Positions 48,049 through 59,869 of a stretch of 64,000 nt of DNA are shown one piece after another. The position numbers and the translations under genes were made by a program. Source of the stretch: Phaseolus vulgaris (taxonomy: Eukaryota > Streptophyta > Magnoliopsida > Fabales > Fabaceae); NCBI RefSeq assembly GCF_000499845.2, contig NC_023754.2, forward strand, positions 10,732,618-10,796,617. Direction: 5' to 3'. Under the pieces are notes generated by a model. It had not been told where the DNA came from. It did no database searches and was given only the letters and a program-made list of their open reading frames with translations. The number at the start of each line of letters is the position of its first letter. Position 1 is the stretch's first letter.

Positions 48049-49497
48049 TGTTGGGTCTATTAGTGTCTAAGTTCAAGAGGGGAGGGGTGAATTGAGCTTA
48101 TAAAATTTTCGCAAGAACAAACAATTTTCAGTATATCAGAGGCAAAAGAATAGATTGTTTTTACATGAAACAGATTGATTTTTCAGAGCAGTCTAATACA
48201 ATTTGAATTTGTTCAAATTAAAATTGTAATCAACAGAGGGTTATAACAGAATCAGATTAGTTGGATTTTATGAGTATGAAGAATACAGCTATGCTAAGCA
48301 ATCAATCACATTCATTCAACACAAGGTTTTAATGAGAACGAATCTTTCTCAGGTTTTAATGAATAGACTATTTGTTCACAGATCAGTTAAAACATCATAT
48401 ACAACTGCATTGTTTATGATCAGAGAGCTTTAACAAATAAGGAAGAACAGTTTTTATTTAAACCCAGAATTATCAGATTCGATTTCAAAAGAACAAATTT
48501 AGTTCTTGACAGAATTAAGCAAAACCATAAATGAGTGCAAGGATGAGAAGAAAAGGCACACAAGTTTTTATACTGGTTCACTCATACAGAGCTACGTCCA
48601 GTTTCACCTTACCCCAAGGTGGAATTCACTAAAATCAGTATCAATCACTTACAAACACAACAGTTCTTGAACACTACAAGAACAATACAACCAATGCTGA
48701 AAAACCCTATTTCAGCACACCTTGCACTCCAAGAAACCCTATCAAGGAGTGACTAACACTTACACCTTTACAAACCAGAATAAAGGAAAGATTACACCTG
48801 AAAAGAAGATGCAAGAACTCAAAACCAGTAGTTCAATTTGCTGCAGAACTGCACCAGCACCTTCACCAAGATCAAAGGTTTCCTAGAACAAGCACACTTG
48901 AAAATCCCTTTGGAAAACCTTTCAAAAAACCTTTCAATCCTTCTTCTCACATAGAAATTGTTTGATCTCTGTCAAAAACGTAATTGCTCAGCATCCTTTC
49001 ATGTGAGAGAGGCTTTTCTTTATATAGAAAACAGTTTCTAACTTCTTTTCAAAAAGCAGTTGAAAAGCTGTTATGAAAACAACAGATTCAGTTTTGAACT
49101 TAACAGATTTATTTTGTGAAAACTGCCAACTCAGCTAACTGAAATAACTGTCTGAGTTGTACCTTTAGTGCCCTAACTAACTTTCAAAAATCCTTTCAGC
49201 AGACCAAAGAATAAACCTGTTCTTTTACAGAGAAACAAATTCATTTTTGTGCAGTATCCTGATTTTAGGAGAAAACTCTAAAAAGCTTTTGGAAAAACTT
49301 TTAACCACTTCATGTGCTTATTCTAGGCTTGGTTAGGCATCTAGGATAGATCATGTAGCAAAAGGAAACCTTACACATACACAAGCCTACATACAAGATC
49401 ATCTAAACCTATTACAAACTTCAACACAAACTAGCTATTTTCTACATCAAACACACACTAACACTAGGTAGAGAAGAGGCTTCATCCATCTTCAACA
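48049..49497 (-). repeat. 3' LTR of SIRE-type element
   Basis: Begins tgttgggtctatt and ends atcttcaaca. A polypurine tract (minus strand AACAGGGGGAGATTG) follows at 49498-49513. It keeps a 12-bp duplicated piece (aaaacctttc twice near 48915-48935) absent from the other LTR. Confidence 0.95.
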
Positions 49498-49899
49498 ATC
49501 TCCCCCTGTTTGATGGAGACAAATCCCCTTTGCACAGCATATAGTTTGATGATCACAATCTGTATTAGACTAACTACCAAAACCTGCACAAAATTTTTAG
49601 ACATAAAACCAGAATTGAGCATTTGTGAGTTTTGTGCTACCTCCATGTAGCTTGAGTCAGAACATCAACTTTTATGAGCTTTCTGTGAGTTGTTCTTCTC
49701 CCCCTTTGGATTCATCAAACAGAATAAAGCATGGGATAAAAACATACAAGCCATTCATCACAGTTCAAACTATAAATCCAGTATTAAGTTCTATTACAAA
49801 CCACAATAAAATCAACTAAAAAACAGTGCAGAATAAAGACAAACAGATTAAATCCAAATTGTTCAACAACATATAAAAGCTAAAGACTTAGATATAGGA

Positions 49900-51088
49900 T
49901 CACTTGTCATTGTAGTAGAGCTCAGCTAGCTGCACTTGAACTCCTTCAAGTTGGTCATCCAAGTGTTGAAACCTGGCGTAAGTCATTTCATAGTGTGCCT
50001 TCTGCTCATATGTGAGTGTGTCCAGCCTGCTTAGCACTTGTCTTTCAAACATGGACAGAGGTTCACGTCTGTACTCAGGTTCCTCATATGCAACCATTGC
50101 ATTTTGACTTGTAGCAGCAACATCTTCATGTTCAGCAGAGTGCACTGGTGATTCATCCATGTGTTGCCTCTCCATCAGCATTTTCTTCTTCTTCATTTGC
50201 TGGATCAGCTGCTTCATTTTCAGCTCTGTTTGCAGCATTCCTTCTAAATACCCAGCTGTCATCCTCCTTTTGAAACCCCATCTTCAAGAGAGTAGAGTTG
50301 TCTATTTCACTAGCTGCCTTAATGGTGTCATTTCTCTCATTTGTAGTGTCAACTTCAAAATAATCAATTATTGACACAAAAATAGCATATGGAAAACGAT
50401 AGTATGGTAACCTTGTGGATTTGAGCATATGCTCCACCATTGTACTCACCCAATTTACCTTGAGTTGGTTCATGATACAGTACAGCAGAATCAAATCTTC
50501 TTCATGGAGTGTTGCATGATTACTTCCTCTTGGAGTAAGCTGCCAAGCAATGATGTAGGCTAGGAGTCTTGGAATGATTGTGAGATTTCCAGCATGGAAT
50601 CTAGCTACAGGTTCAATAGGATTCCTAACACAGCTTCTATAAAATTGCATTTTGTTGAACCCTTGAATTCCAGCAATATTCCCTTTGCTAACCTTCATTC
50701 CAGAGTACTTGATTCCTCCCACATTGCTCCATATTTCCCTTGTAATCTTCAGCTTCACACCTTTCACATGGGAGACCAAATTTTTGCCATCTTGAACCAA
50801 GTTGCTGTAGAATACTTTCACCAAGTCTGGATAGACATTTCCAGTCATTTCTAGGAAGTTCTTCAGCTTTTGATGCTTGAGCAAGGTTTTTGCTTCAGTC
50901 ATATTTTCTTCTCTCAACCAAGAGAATTCCAACACTTTGGGTGCATTGACTTGCTTTCTGCTTGTCTCATGGATGAACCTTGTCATTGCTTCAGAGTCTC
51001 CAGCAAACCATTTCTCCAGAATACCTTGGTTGTTGCTGGATTGCTCTTTGGATTTCTTCTTTCTGTGTGATGAGGATGCCATACTCAA
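49900..51088 (-). pseudogene. Extra sense ORF after pol: plant-transposon-protein domain
   Basis: The 311-residue frame from 51088 begins MSMASSSHRKKKSKEQ. Residues about 45-250 match the 'putative plant transposon protein' family (Transposase_32-like): FLEMTGNVYPDLVKVFYSNL, then GGIKYSGMKV, ITRIPRLLAYIIAW-type core and PRGSNHATLHEEDLILLYCI. It ends in an acidic tail at 50153. A second frame (50262-49900) carries MDESPVHSAEHED and a coiled-coil-like end, so one frameshift near 50160 probably splits a single gene. No signal peptide or membrane span is visible, although the position is that of the env-like ORF in SIRE1. Function unknown. Confidence 0.75.
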
Positions 51089-51584
51089 TCTGTTGTTACC
51101 TGCATCAGTTTATTAATATACAATTCCAGCTAGGAAAAAAATTCCAATTCAGATTAACACTCAAAACAGAAACGAAACTTGTAGTGAAGCAAATGTGAAC
51201 CTGGACAGCTTATAGCACAGATGAGAAGGTGTGAGAGAAAAACTGATTTGTGCTAGGTTTATATAGAGTCTTTAACCCAGATTTCAAGAGATCACAAATT
51301 TTAAAAGGAAATCAATTTAATCAGATTTCAGAACTTATTGATTAACAGAAAAATCAATTTGATATGCTTTAGATTTTATTCTTGTGGTGCAGCAGATTCA
51401 GGTGTTGATATGCGCAAGAATATGTTGGAACCAGATTTTATTTTGATAAATCAAATTTGTTGCACTTACACACAATCCAATCAGTTAGGATACCCATAAG
51501 CTAATTGCCATAGGCCTGCTGGTTAATAACCGTAAAAGCAGTCAAAGATAAAGTGAGAGAGAGAAAAGTAAATCTTTCTCATTT

Positions 51585-53830
51585 CTAGTCACACCTGTGA
51601 TTCTGAAACAGGGAGCAAAACATGTTAAAAGATAAAACAACAGATTGAAATTTCCATTGCAGAAGACAATTTAAACTAATGATACCCAATTCATTTAGAA
51701 GAAAATAAAACCTATCTTTAGCAAGTGGTTTCGTGAATAGATCAGCTAATTGAAATTCAGTACCAATGAATTTTATATCACAAGTTCCATTAGCTATATG
51801 TTCTCTTAGAAAGTGATGTCTAATTTCAATATGTTTAGTCCTTGAGTGCATGACAGGATTCTTAGACAGATTTATGGCACTAGTATTATCACAATTTATA
51901 GGTATCTTGTTTAGCAAAATTCCAAAATCACTTAGCTGCTGCCTTAGCCATAAGGTTTGAGCACAACAACTTCCAACAGCTATGTATTCTGCCTCTTTTG
52001 TAGAGAGAGCAACACAAGCCTGTTTCTTGCAATGCCAAGAGATTAGGCTTGATCCAAGCATGTGACAAGTCCCACTTGTGCTTTTCCTGTCAACCTTGCA
52101 ACCTGCAAAGTCAGAGTCTGAAAAACCAGTTAAGTTTAAAGATACATTGTTAGGATACCATAATCCAACATCCTTAGATCCTTGCAAGTATTTCAGAATT
52201 CTCTTTGCTGCATTGTAGTGTGATTCCTTTGGAGCAGATTGATATCTAGCGCATAAGCACACAGCAAACATAATGTCAGGCCTGCTGGCAGTTAAGTATA
52301 ATAAGGAACCAATTAAACCTCTATACTTGGTTTGATCAACTGATTTTCCTGCAGAATCTTGATCCAGTTGGCAGCTTGTTGAAATAGGAGTGTTGATTGT
52401 TTTGCATTGATCCATATCAAACCTCTTAAGCAGCTCCTTGCAGTATTTTTCTTGGCTTATGAAAATTCCATCCTTGAGTTGTTTAACTTGTAGTCCAAGG
52501 AAGAAATTCATTTCTCCTAACATTGACATCTCAAACTCACTTTTCATGGTTTTCACAAAGTCTTCACACATCACTTCATTTGTGGATCCAAAGATAATAT
52601 CATCTACATAGATTTGCACAAGTATAATGTCTTCTCTTTTCTTCTTTATAAAGAGAGTTTTATCAGAATTGCCACGGTTATATCCTTGAGAAAGCAGAAA
52701 CTCACTTAGCCTCTCATACCATTGCCTAGGTGCTTGCTTCAATCCATATAAGGCCTTCTTAAGCATGTACACATGTTCTGGATTTTTGTGATCTTCAAAC
52801 CCTGGAGGCTGAGATACAAACACCTCTTCATTGATGTAACCATTTAGAAATGCACTCTTGACATCCATTTGAAACAGCTTGAAACCTTGTATGCTGGAAA
52901 ATGCTAGAAGTAATCTGATAGCTTCAAGACGTGCTACTGGTGCATAGGTTTCACCAAAATCAATTCCCTCTTCTTGGTTATAACCTTTAGCAACCAGCCT
53001 TGCTTTATTTCTAGTGATAGCCCCATGTTCATCCATCTTGTTCCTGTACACCCACTTGGTTCCTATGATATTCATCTCATGCTTTCTTGGAACCAAAGTC
53101 CACACTTCATTGTATTCAAACTGGTTCAGTTCTTCCTGCATTGCTGTTATCCAATTGTTGTCTTGCAGTGCTTCTTCCAGACTTTTAGGTTCAATCTGTG
53201 AGACAAAGGCCACTGTTCTGCAGAAATTATTGAGTGAATTCCTTGTTGAGACTCCTTTCTCAATTTTGCCAATTACATTATCTAGTGTAAGATCCCTGGG
53301 TGTCTTCCATTCCTTAGGCAATCCTGCATTCACAGTAGATTCTTTGACAGAATTTTGATTAGTTGCATCAAGCTCACTAGATTGATTCTTTTGCAAAATG
53401 GTTCTTAAATCATCCATACCAGGTTCATCCAAAACAGATTTGGGCACAGAAAAATCTGTTTCATCAAATACAACATGTATAGATTCTTCTACTGCAAGCA
53501 ATCTTTTGTTATACACTCTATAAGCATGACCATTTATAGCATATCCAATATGTATTCCCTCATCTGATTTAGGATCAAATTTCCCCAGATTGTCTTTACC
53601 ATTATTTAGAACAAAGCATTTGCAGCCAAAAACCCTAAGATGACTAATGCTAGGTTTCCTACCTTTATACAATTCATAGGGAGTTTTCTTAAGAATTGGT
53701 CTAATCAATGTTCTGTTAAGCACATAAGAAGCAGTGTATACAGCATTAGCCCAAAAGTATTTAGGTAAACCAGATTCATTTAACATTGTCCTAGCTAACT
53801 CCTCTAATGACCTATTCTTCCTTTAGTGAA
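51585..53830 (-). pseudogene. SIRE pol, 5'-truncated: integrase end, RT, RNase H
   Basis: A single open frame of 733 residues from the first ATG. Residues 1-110 are the integrase C-terminal part ([38 protein letters not shown]). RT runs from about 205 ([34 protein letters not shown]) with the catalytic YVDDIIFG at 393-400. RNase H spans about 550-690 ([25 protein letters not shown]). Upstream, [11 protein letters not shown] abuts gag: protease, the HHCC finger and the catalytic integrase core are deleted, and the junction is out of frame with gag. The remaining enzymes look intact. Confidence 0.9.
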
Positions 53831-55209
53831 ATTTGAAAGTGTTTTTAACAAATATTCAACCTGTTTTTCCATCTTCTTACAATTTTCACAAGTTTTAATT
53901 AATGCATGCAAACATGTTAATTCAAGGCTAACCAATTCATTTTTATCTTTGCACAGTTCTTCTTCAAGAGCTTTGACCTTAGGTTCAAGTACCCTATTTA
54001 CTCTATTCAATATGTTACACATTATGGCCAACTTGTTTGCTTCATCATGTGTTTCCTTAAAAGCTATTAACAGCTGATCATAGTTTTCAGAATCAGTGGA
54101 AAAATCACTTACTGAGTTAGAGTTGGATCCTTCATCATTCACCATGAAGCACAAATTTGCTTCTTCACTTTCAGTTGAGGAATTACTAGATGAGGATACA
54201 TCATTTTCTTCCCATGAGATGTATGCTCTTCTACCTTTGCCTTTGTCACTCCTCTTGCTTGCTGATTTTTCTTTATTTTGATTGTTTGGACAATCAGCTT
54301 TTATATGACCTGGTTTACCACATCCAAAGCACGTGTAATTGGAAGAATTTGAATCATTATGTTGTTTGGAGTACCTCTTTCTTTGCTGAGTTCTGTCACG
54401 GTTTTTCTTCCTAAGAAACCTGCTGAATTTTCTGGTGAGCAGACTCACGGTCTCATCATGTTCAGGATCAACTTCCTCCTCACTTGTATCATGTTCCATG
54501 GTAGTTTTCAGAGCAATTCCTTTGGCCTTCTTCTCCACAGTTTCTTGTTCTTTCAATCTTTTCAGCTCTATTTCATGCTCTATCAGCTTTCCAAAAAGTG
54601 CAGCAGTAGACATCTTGGATAAATCTCTGGATTCTGAGATTGCTGTTACCTTAGCCTGCCAGCTCCTATCAAGACATTTTAGCACCTTTATGTTAAGCTC
54701 TTCCTTGTCAAAGACTTGACCAAGGCCAGTGAGGTGATTTACAATGTGTATAAATCGTTTCTGCACATCTGCAATACTTTCTTCTGATTGCATTCTGAAC
54801 AGCTCGTACTCCTGAATTAGTGAGTGCTTCCTTGCCCGTTTCACATCATCAGTCCCTTCATGAGTAACCTCTAGTACATCCCACATCTCTTTAGCTGAGT
54901 TACATTGAGAGACTCTAAAGAACTCATCCATATTCAGTGCAAAGGTGATGATATTCTTAGCTAAGGAGTCATATTGGGCCTTCTTCTTCTCGGTTTCACT
55001 CCATTCAGACCAAGGCTTCTTTATAGTTTCATCTTTGACAACCTACATAGGTATAAAAGGTCCACTACCACTGCATCCCAGATTCCCATTTCAATAGACT
55101 CCATAAAGATCTTCATCCTGATTTTCCAGAAAGCATAGTTAACACCACCAAACATAGGAGGTCTATTAATAGACGCACCTTTAGCAAAAGAAATTTTAAA
55201 CTCAGACAT
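53804..55209 (-). pseudogene. SIRE gag (frameshift and stop near the N-terminus)
   Basis: Translation should start at the ATG at 55209 (MSEFKISFAKGASINRPPMF), with the typical FGGVNYAFWKIRMKIFM. A small deletion near 55070 and a TAG near 55042 break the frame; it reopens as 375 residues from 54931. That part has the gag core (MWDVLEVTHEGTDDVKRARK), the zinc knuckle CFGCGKPGHIKADC at 201-214, an acidic Ser-rich stretch and a coiled-coil end (KALEEELCKDKNELVSLELT). It ends [11 protein letters not shown] at the deletion junction with pol. Confidence 0.85.
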
Positions 55210-55241
55210 CATGCATACACTTGAGCAAAATACAAGCCCTA

Positions 55242-55254
55242 GCTCTTGATACCA
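55242..55254 (-). other. Primer binding site of SIRE-type element
   Basis: Minus-strand TGGTATCAAGAGC starts two bases after the 5' LTR end and is complementary to the initiator Met-tRNA 3' end, as in SIRE-type copia elements. Confidence 0.9.
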
Positions 55255-55256
55255 AT

Positions 55257-56693
55257 TGTTGGGTCTATTAGTGTCTAAGTTCAAGAGGGGAGGGGTGAAT
55301 TGAGCTTATAAAATTTTCACAAGAACACACAATTTTCAGTATATCAGAGGCAAAAGAATAGATTGTTTTTACATGAAACAGATTGATTCTTCAGAGCAGT
55401 CTAATACAATTTGAATTTGTTCAAATTAAAATTGTAATCAACAGAGGGTTATAACATAATCAGATTAGTTGGATTTTATGAGTATGAAGAATACAGCTAT
55501 GCTAAGCAATCAATCACATTCATTCAACACAAGGTTTTAATGAGAATGAATCTTTCTCAGGTTTTAATGAATAGACTATTTGTTCACAGATCAGTTAAAA
55601 CATCATATACAACTGCCTTGTTTATGATCAGAGAGCTTTAACAAATCAGGAAGAACAATTTTTATTTAAACCCAGAATTAACAGATTCGATTTCAAAAGA
55701 ACAGATTTAGTTCTTGACAAAATTAAGCAAAACCAGAAATGAGTGCAAGGATGAGAAGAAAAGGCACACAAGTTTTTATACTGGTTCACTCATCCAGAGC
55801 TACGTCCAGTTTCACCTTACCCCAAGGTGGAATTCACTAAAATCAGTATCAATCACTTACAAACACAACAGTTCTTGAACACTACAAGAACAATACAACC
55901 AATGCTGAAAAACCCTATTTCAGCACACCTTGCACTCCAAGAAACCCTATCAAGGAGTGACTAACACTTACACCTTTACAAACCAGAATAAAGGAAAGAT
56001 TACACCTGAAAAGAAGATGCAAGAACTCAAAACCAGTAGTTCAATTTGCTGCAGAACTGCACCAACACCTTCACCAAGATCAAAGGTTTCCTAGAACAAG
56101 CACACTTGAAAATCCCTTTGGAAAACCTTTCAATCCTTCTTCTCACATAGAAATTGTTTGATCTCTGTGAAAAACGTAATTGCTCAGCATCCTTTCATGT
56201 GAGAGGGGCTTTTCTTTATATAGAAAACAGTTTCTAACTTCTTTTCAAAAAACAGTTGAAAAGCTGTTATGAAAACAACAGATTCAGTTTTGAACTTAAC
56301 AGATTTATTTTGTGAAAACTGCCAACTCAGCTAACTGAAATAACTGTCTGAGTTGTACCTTTGGTGCCCTAACTAACTTTCAAAAATCCTTTCAGCAGAC
56401 CAAAAAATAAACCTGTTCTTTTACAGAGAAACAAATTCATTTTTGTGCAGTATCCTGATTTTAGAAGAAAACTCAAAAAAGCTTTTGGAAAAACTTTTAA
56501 CCACTTCATGTGCTTATTCTAGGCTTGGTTAGGCATATAGGATAGATCATGTAGCAAAAGGCAACCTTACACATACACAAGCCTACATACAAGATCATCT
56601 AAACCTATTACAAACTTCAACACAAACTAGCTATTTTCTACATCAAACACACACTAAGACTAGGTAGAGAAGAGGCTTCATCCATCTTCAACA
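55257..56693 (-). repeat. 5' LTR of SIRE-type element
   Basis: Pairs with 48049-49497. On the minus strand it starts TGTTGAAGATGG and ends AGACCCAACA. A TATA-like ctatataaagaaaag (minus strand) lies near 56212-56226. Confidence 0.95.
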
Positions 56694-56698
56694 CATAT

Positions 56699-56900
56699 AA
56701 CACATCAGTAATAGTTTTAGTACCCGAATGTGTTGCTACAACAATGGTTCCTATTCCTTTTACTGAAATGTGACCCCCATGACCTATCTTGACCTTTGAA
56801 AATTTTGAAGGATTCAACTTCTTGAAAAGTTCTTTGTCATAAAACATGTGATTTGTACATCCACTATCAATTAGCCAAGATGCTCTTGAAATATTGCTGG
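56699..56900 (-). pseudogene. Outer copia protease N-terminal part
   Basis: The active site WLIDSGCTNHM reads on the minus strand at about 56880-56845, followed by FSKVKIGHGGHISVKGIGTI. The frame runs into the SIRE LTR at ITDVLY. The other half is at 48048. Confidence 0.85.
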
Positions 56901-57859
56901 AGAAACCAGTTGCAACGAAAAGTACATCCTCCTCCTCATTTGCAATTTGAGCATCTACATCTTGTTGCTCACTTTGGCTTACATCTTGTTGCTCACTTTG
57001 GTTTCTACAAATGACTGCTTCATGCCCAAGTTGATTGCAATTAGCATCAGGTCTTCTCTAGCACTTAAACGGTGGATGACCTAACTTGTTGCAATGCTTA
57101 CAAGGAGGGTAATTTCTCCTTTTGTTATATTATGTGCAGCAACTTCTCCATTTTCTAGCTAGTTCTGCTTGATCTTGCCACCTTTGTTTCTCCAACCACC
57201 TTCATGTTTGGCTGGTAAGGCTCCTTCTATTGCTCCATCTTATCTCATGGCTCTTCTCTGTTCTTGTACTTGTAAAGCATTTAAGAGCTCTGCAAGAGAA
57301 ATTTTTGACAGGTCCTTTGTGTTCTCTAGGGTTGTTATGGTGGCTTCAAACCTCTCTGGAACCGTTACTAGCAGTTTTTCCACAATTCTTGAATCATTTA
57401 ACACAGATCCAAACAACCTCACTTTGTTGGCAATGCTTAGAAGTCTATCAGAGTACTCTTTTACGGATTTTGACTCCTTCATTCCCTGCAGTTCAAACTC
57501 CCTAATTAGATTAAGCACTTGCATTCACGAATCCTCTCATCACCTTCATATTCTGCCTTGAGGTAATCCTAGATTGCTTTTGCTGACTTCAAGAACATTC
57601 TCCTTGTGAATACCATAGAAGATACAACTGGAAATAGGCATGCTTTTGCCTTTGATCTCTTCATCTTCTTTTCCTTCTGTGATTTTATTTGTGCCACCGT
57701 AGGGTTTTCTACAAGGGATTGAATTCCATAGTCCTCTTCTACAGCTTCCCATAAATCCAATGCTATTAGGTAGGTCTCCATACGAACAACCCACATTTGA
57801 TAATTGTCTCCATCAAAGACAGGTGGTGCCATTGCTGAAAAATTGGAACCTCCTTCCAT
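56901..57859 (-). pseudogene. Outer copia gag (broken)
   Basis: Starts at MEGGSNFSAMAPPVF (57859) and continues with FDGDNYQMWVVRMETYLIAL. A frameshift near 57570 leads to a second open piece (57524-57240) with the gag core LIREFELQGMKESKSVKEYS and ERFEATITTLENTKDLSKIS. Zinc-knuckle remnants follow at about 57140-57060 (CKHCNKLGHPPFKC-like, in pieces). Non-functional. Confidence 0.8.
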
Positions 57860-57899
57860 TGATGCACTCTACTAACCTCACAAATCCCTCAAGAAGATA

Positions 57900-58105
57900 G
57901 CTCTAATACCAATTGTTGGTGTTGAGCAAGATATTTTATTATCTATGCTAACAATTAAATTTATAGTACTTGCAATAATTGACTCTTAAATGATTTTATG
58001 AGCAGTTACTTAGAAATATTTATTCAACAATTAAAACCAAATAATAAAATATCACGTGCAATTATGTGCATTTATATGTAGTTACAAAAAACACATTATC
58101 CAACA
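57900..58105 (-). repeat. Primer site and 5' LTR of outer copia element
   Basis: Minus-strand TGGTATTAGAGC (57911-57900) is a Met-tRNA-type primer site. The LTR spans 57914-58105 (192 bp), starting TGTTGGATAATG and ending CAACACCAACA on the minus strand. Confidence 0.85.
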
Positions 58106-58199
58106 CCTTCTGCTAGTTTTTCCTTTTCTAATTGGTGTCTAGATCCCCTGGTTTGTATGTATTTGATTAAAAATAAGTGATTTATTTAGGTTGGTCATA

Positions 58200-58354
58200 C
58201 TATATTTGTGCTAGTAGGAAGTTAGTGGAAACCTGCCTTGCCCTGTTGTTGGCCCACGTTGGCTGCGGGTTATGCGGGTCAACGGGCTAAATTAGTGAGC
58301 CCGCCCCACGCTTTTTGGTAGTAGGCTGTGGGCAAACTCGCATTGTCATCCCTA
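58200..58354 (-). mobile_element. hAT-like terminal fragment
   Basis: Read on the minus strand from 58354 it begins TAGGGATGACAATGCGAG and continues through GC-rich gggcggg and acccgc blocks. Termini of this style belong to hAT-type MITEs in plants. The other end was not found. Confidence 0.45.
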
Positions 58355-58377
58355 TTAAGAAGTGAAATTTAAGCCTA

Positions 58378-58422
58378 ACTTAACCTTATAAAATCGACTT
58401 TTAAGGCGAGGTTTGATTTGAA
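58378..58422 (+). repeat. Fragment of interspersed legume repeat
   Basis: aagcctaacttaacctta, then aaatcgacttttaaggcgagg: the start block of the repeat seen at 46791-47030. An inverted piece is at 59345-59412 (ccttataagccgattttata). Confidence 0.45.
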
Positions 58423-58429
58423 GTTTCTG

Positions 58430-59555
58430 ATAGGATGATATTCTGAGTATATAAAGTCTATCTTGCATCTTAGCTGAACCAATTATTTTCAAGGAGTTAT
58501 TGTCCTAAATGTGACAACCATTAGAGTCAAAGGTAAGAACACAAAATAAGTTTTTCTACTGTGATATCAATCCATTTTGCTGCTGTCAAAAGATTAAAAG
58601 TGAAACAAGGAATATAAAAAACATTTTGTTGACTAAAGTGGATGGATTTGATGTGCTTAAAGTTCAACCATGAAGACTGCAAAGTTTTGCATGTGTGTGT
58701 GGTTAGGTAGATTTTGTTGTATCTTTTCCACTAAGTATTATGATTCAAGATATCTCCAAGAAAAACGTTTTAAAATCTGTTATGTTTTTAAATCAGTTGA
58801 TTCAGGTTTTAATCAGTTAAAATTACTTACACTGAAGCCTTGTGACTTTAGTAAAGTATGTTAACGGGTTGATTTATCGTATCAACTGAATGCAAATACT
58901 AAAGTCTTTTTAATGACTTAAAAGTCAAATGTTTTTGTGTTTTCTATTGAATGGAATCAACTAGTTATTTCGATAAATAAACTGAGTGTTTCAAATAATC
59001 AATTAAATATTTTAATAAATTTATGTTATGATTTTCAACCTGATTTCAATTGACACAACTATTTTCATTAAATGGAAAGTTGTTTTTGGCAATCATTGTA
59101 ACCTAGAAAAAGTTTTTTTTTTAAACATTTTAAAGGAACGAAATTCTTGAGAAAACAAATTGCAAAAGTGTTTTTGAGTTATTGGAGATTACTCTTAATC
59201 TTCGATCATTCTTTTGTGTGAAGAAGTTATTCTGATTTTGTAATTTGTTGCTTTCATATTATGTAAAAGACTCAGGTGCTTTCGTTTCATAATAATTGAC
59301 AATGAGTTGATCTCCATTTGGTAATTTGAGTTAAAAGCAAACCACACCTTATAAGCCGATTTTATAAAGTTGATTTAGACTTAAAGTTCACTTATTAATA
59401 TGATATTAGAGTCATTCAGACTACATTTATTTAACTATGGCGATTGCATTTTTTTATTACTTTTATGAATTTGTTTGTTAGAGGGAATCAAATTCAAGTT
59501 CCATGAGTAAATATAACACATGTAACCATTACATTAGACAAATTTTGTTCTCCTA
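58430..59555. other. No gene seen
   Basis: Anonymous AT-rich sequence. The 64-residue frame at 58670-58864 has no recognised domain. Confidence 0.5.
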
Positions 59556-59812
59556 TTACGATTATTATTATGATTATTATTATTGATAATAAAATTATTA
59601 TTATTGATAATAAAATTATTATTATTATTATTATTATTATTGTTAATAATATTATTATGAATAATAATAATAATATTGTTATTATAATTATTAATAATAT
59701 TAATGATAGTAATAATCATATTAGTAATATTAATTTTATTAACGATAATAATAATCATTTTAGTAATATTAACATTATTAATAAAATCAATAATAATAAT
59801 ATTAATAGTTTA
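59556..59812. repeat. Compound ATT/ATA low-complexity tract
   Basis: Imperfect attattatt and gataataaa units. The Asn/Ile-rich ORFs on both strands here are artefacts. Confidence 0.95.
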
Positions 59813-59869
59813 GATTTCGATTTTACAACCAAAGTTTGTTTTGAATTTTGATTTGTAAAGTAGTGGAAT

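Larger units (their letters stand above)
48049..56693 (-). mobile_element. SIRE/Maximus-type copia element, complete ends, TSD catat, PR-IN deleted
   Basis: LTRs of 1449 bp (48049-49497) and 1437 bp (55257-56693) flank gag, a truncated pol and an extra ORF, all on the minus strand. Both outer flanks are catat (48044-48048 and 56694-56698). By eye the LTRs differ by about 24 substitutions plus one 12-bp indel (about 1.7%), so the insertion is recent, well under 1 My at commonly used rates. Large LTRs, gag with a long acidic tail, the AACAGGGGGAGA polypurine tract and an extra ORF after pol indicate the SIRE/Maximus lineage. Protease and most of integrase are missing. Confidence 0.9.
47080..58105 (-). 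mobile_element. Old, internally deleted copia element, host of the SIRE insertion
   Basis: Short LTRs (about 190 bp) lie at about 47080-47269 and 57914-58105. Minus-strand order: LTR, primer site, gag, protease (split), small pieces of the integrase/RT junction, RT and RNase H end, polypurine tract and LTR. Most of integrase, RT and RNase H has been lost. Without the inserted SIRE element it is only about 2.4 kb. The protease joins across the insertion: ITDVLY on one side, VPNIDQILLSVGQLL on the other. Confidence 0.85.

Noticed and set aside
53014..53358. Plus-strand ORFs opposite SIRE pol and gag
   Set aside because: Shadows of the real minus-strand frames, with no independent domain.
59534..59851. 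Asn/Ile-rich ORFs on both strands
   Set aside because: Low-complexity ATT tract; no protein-like composition.
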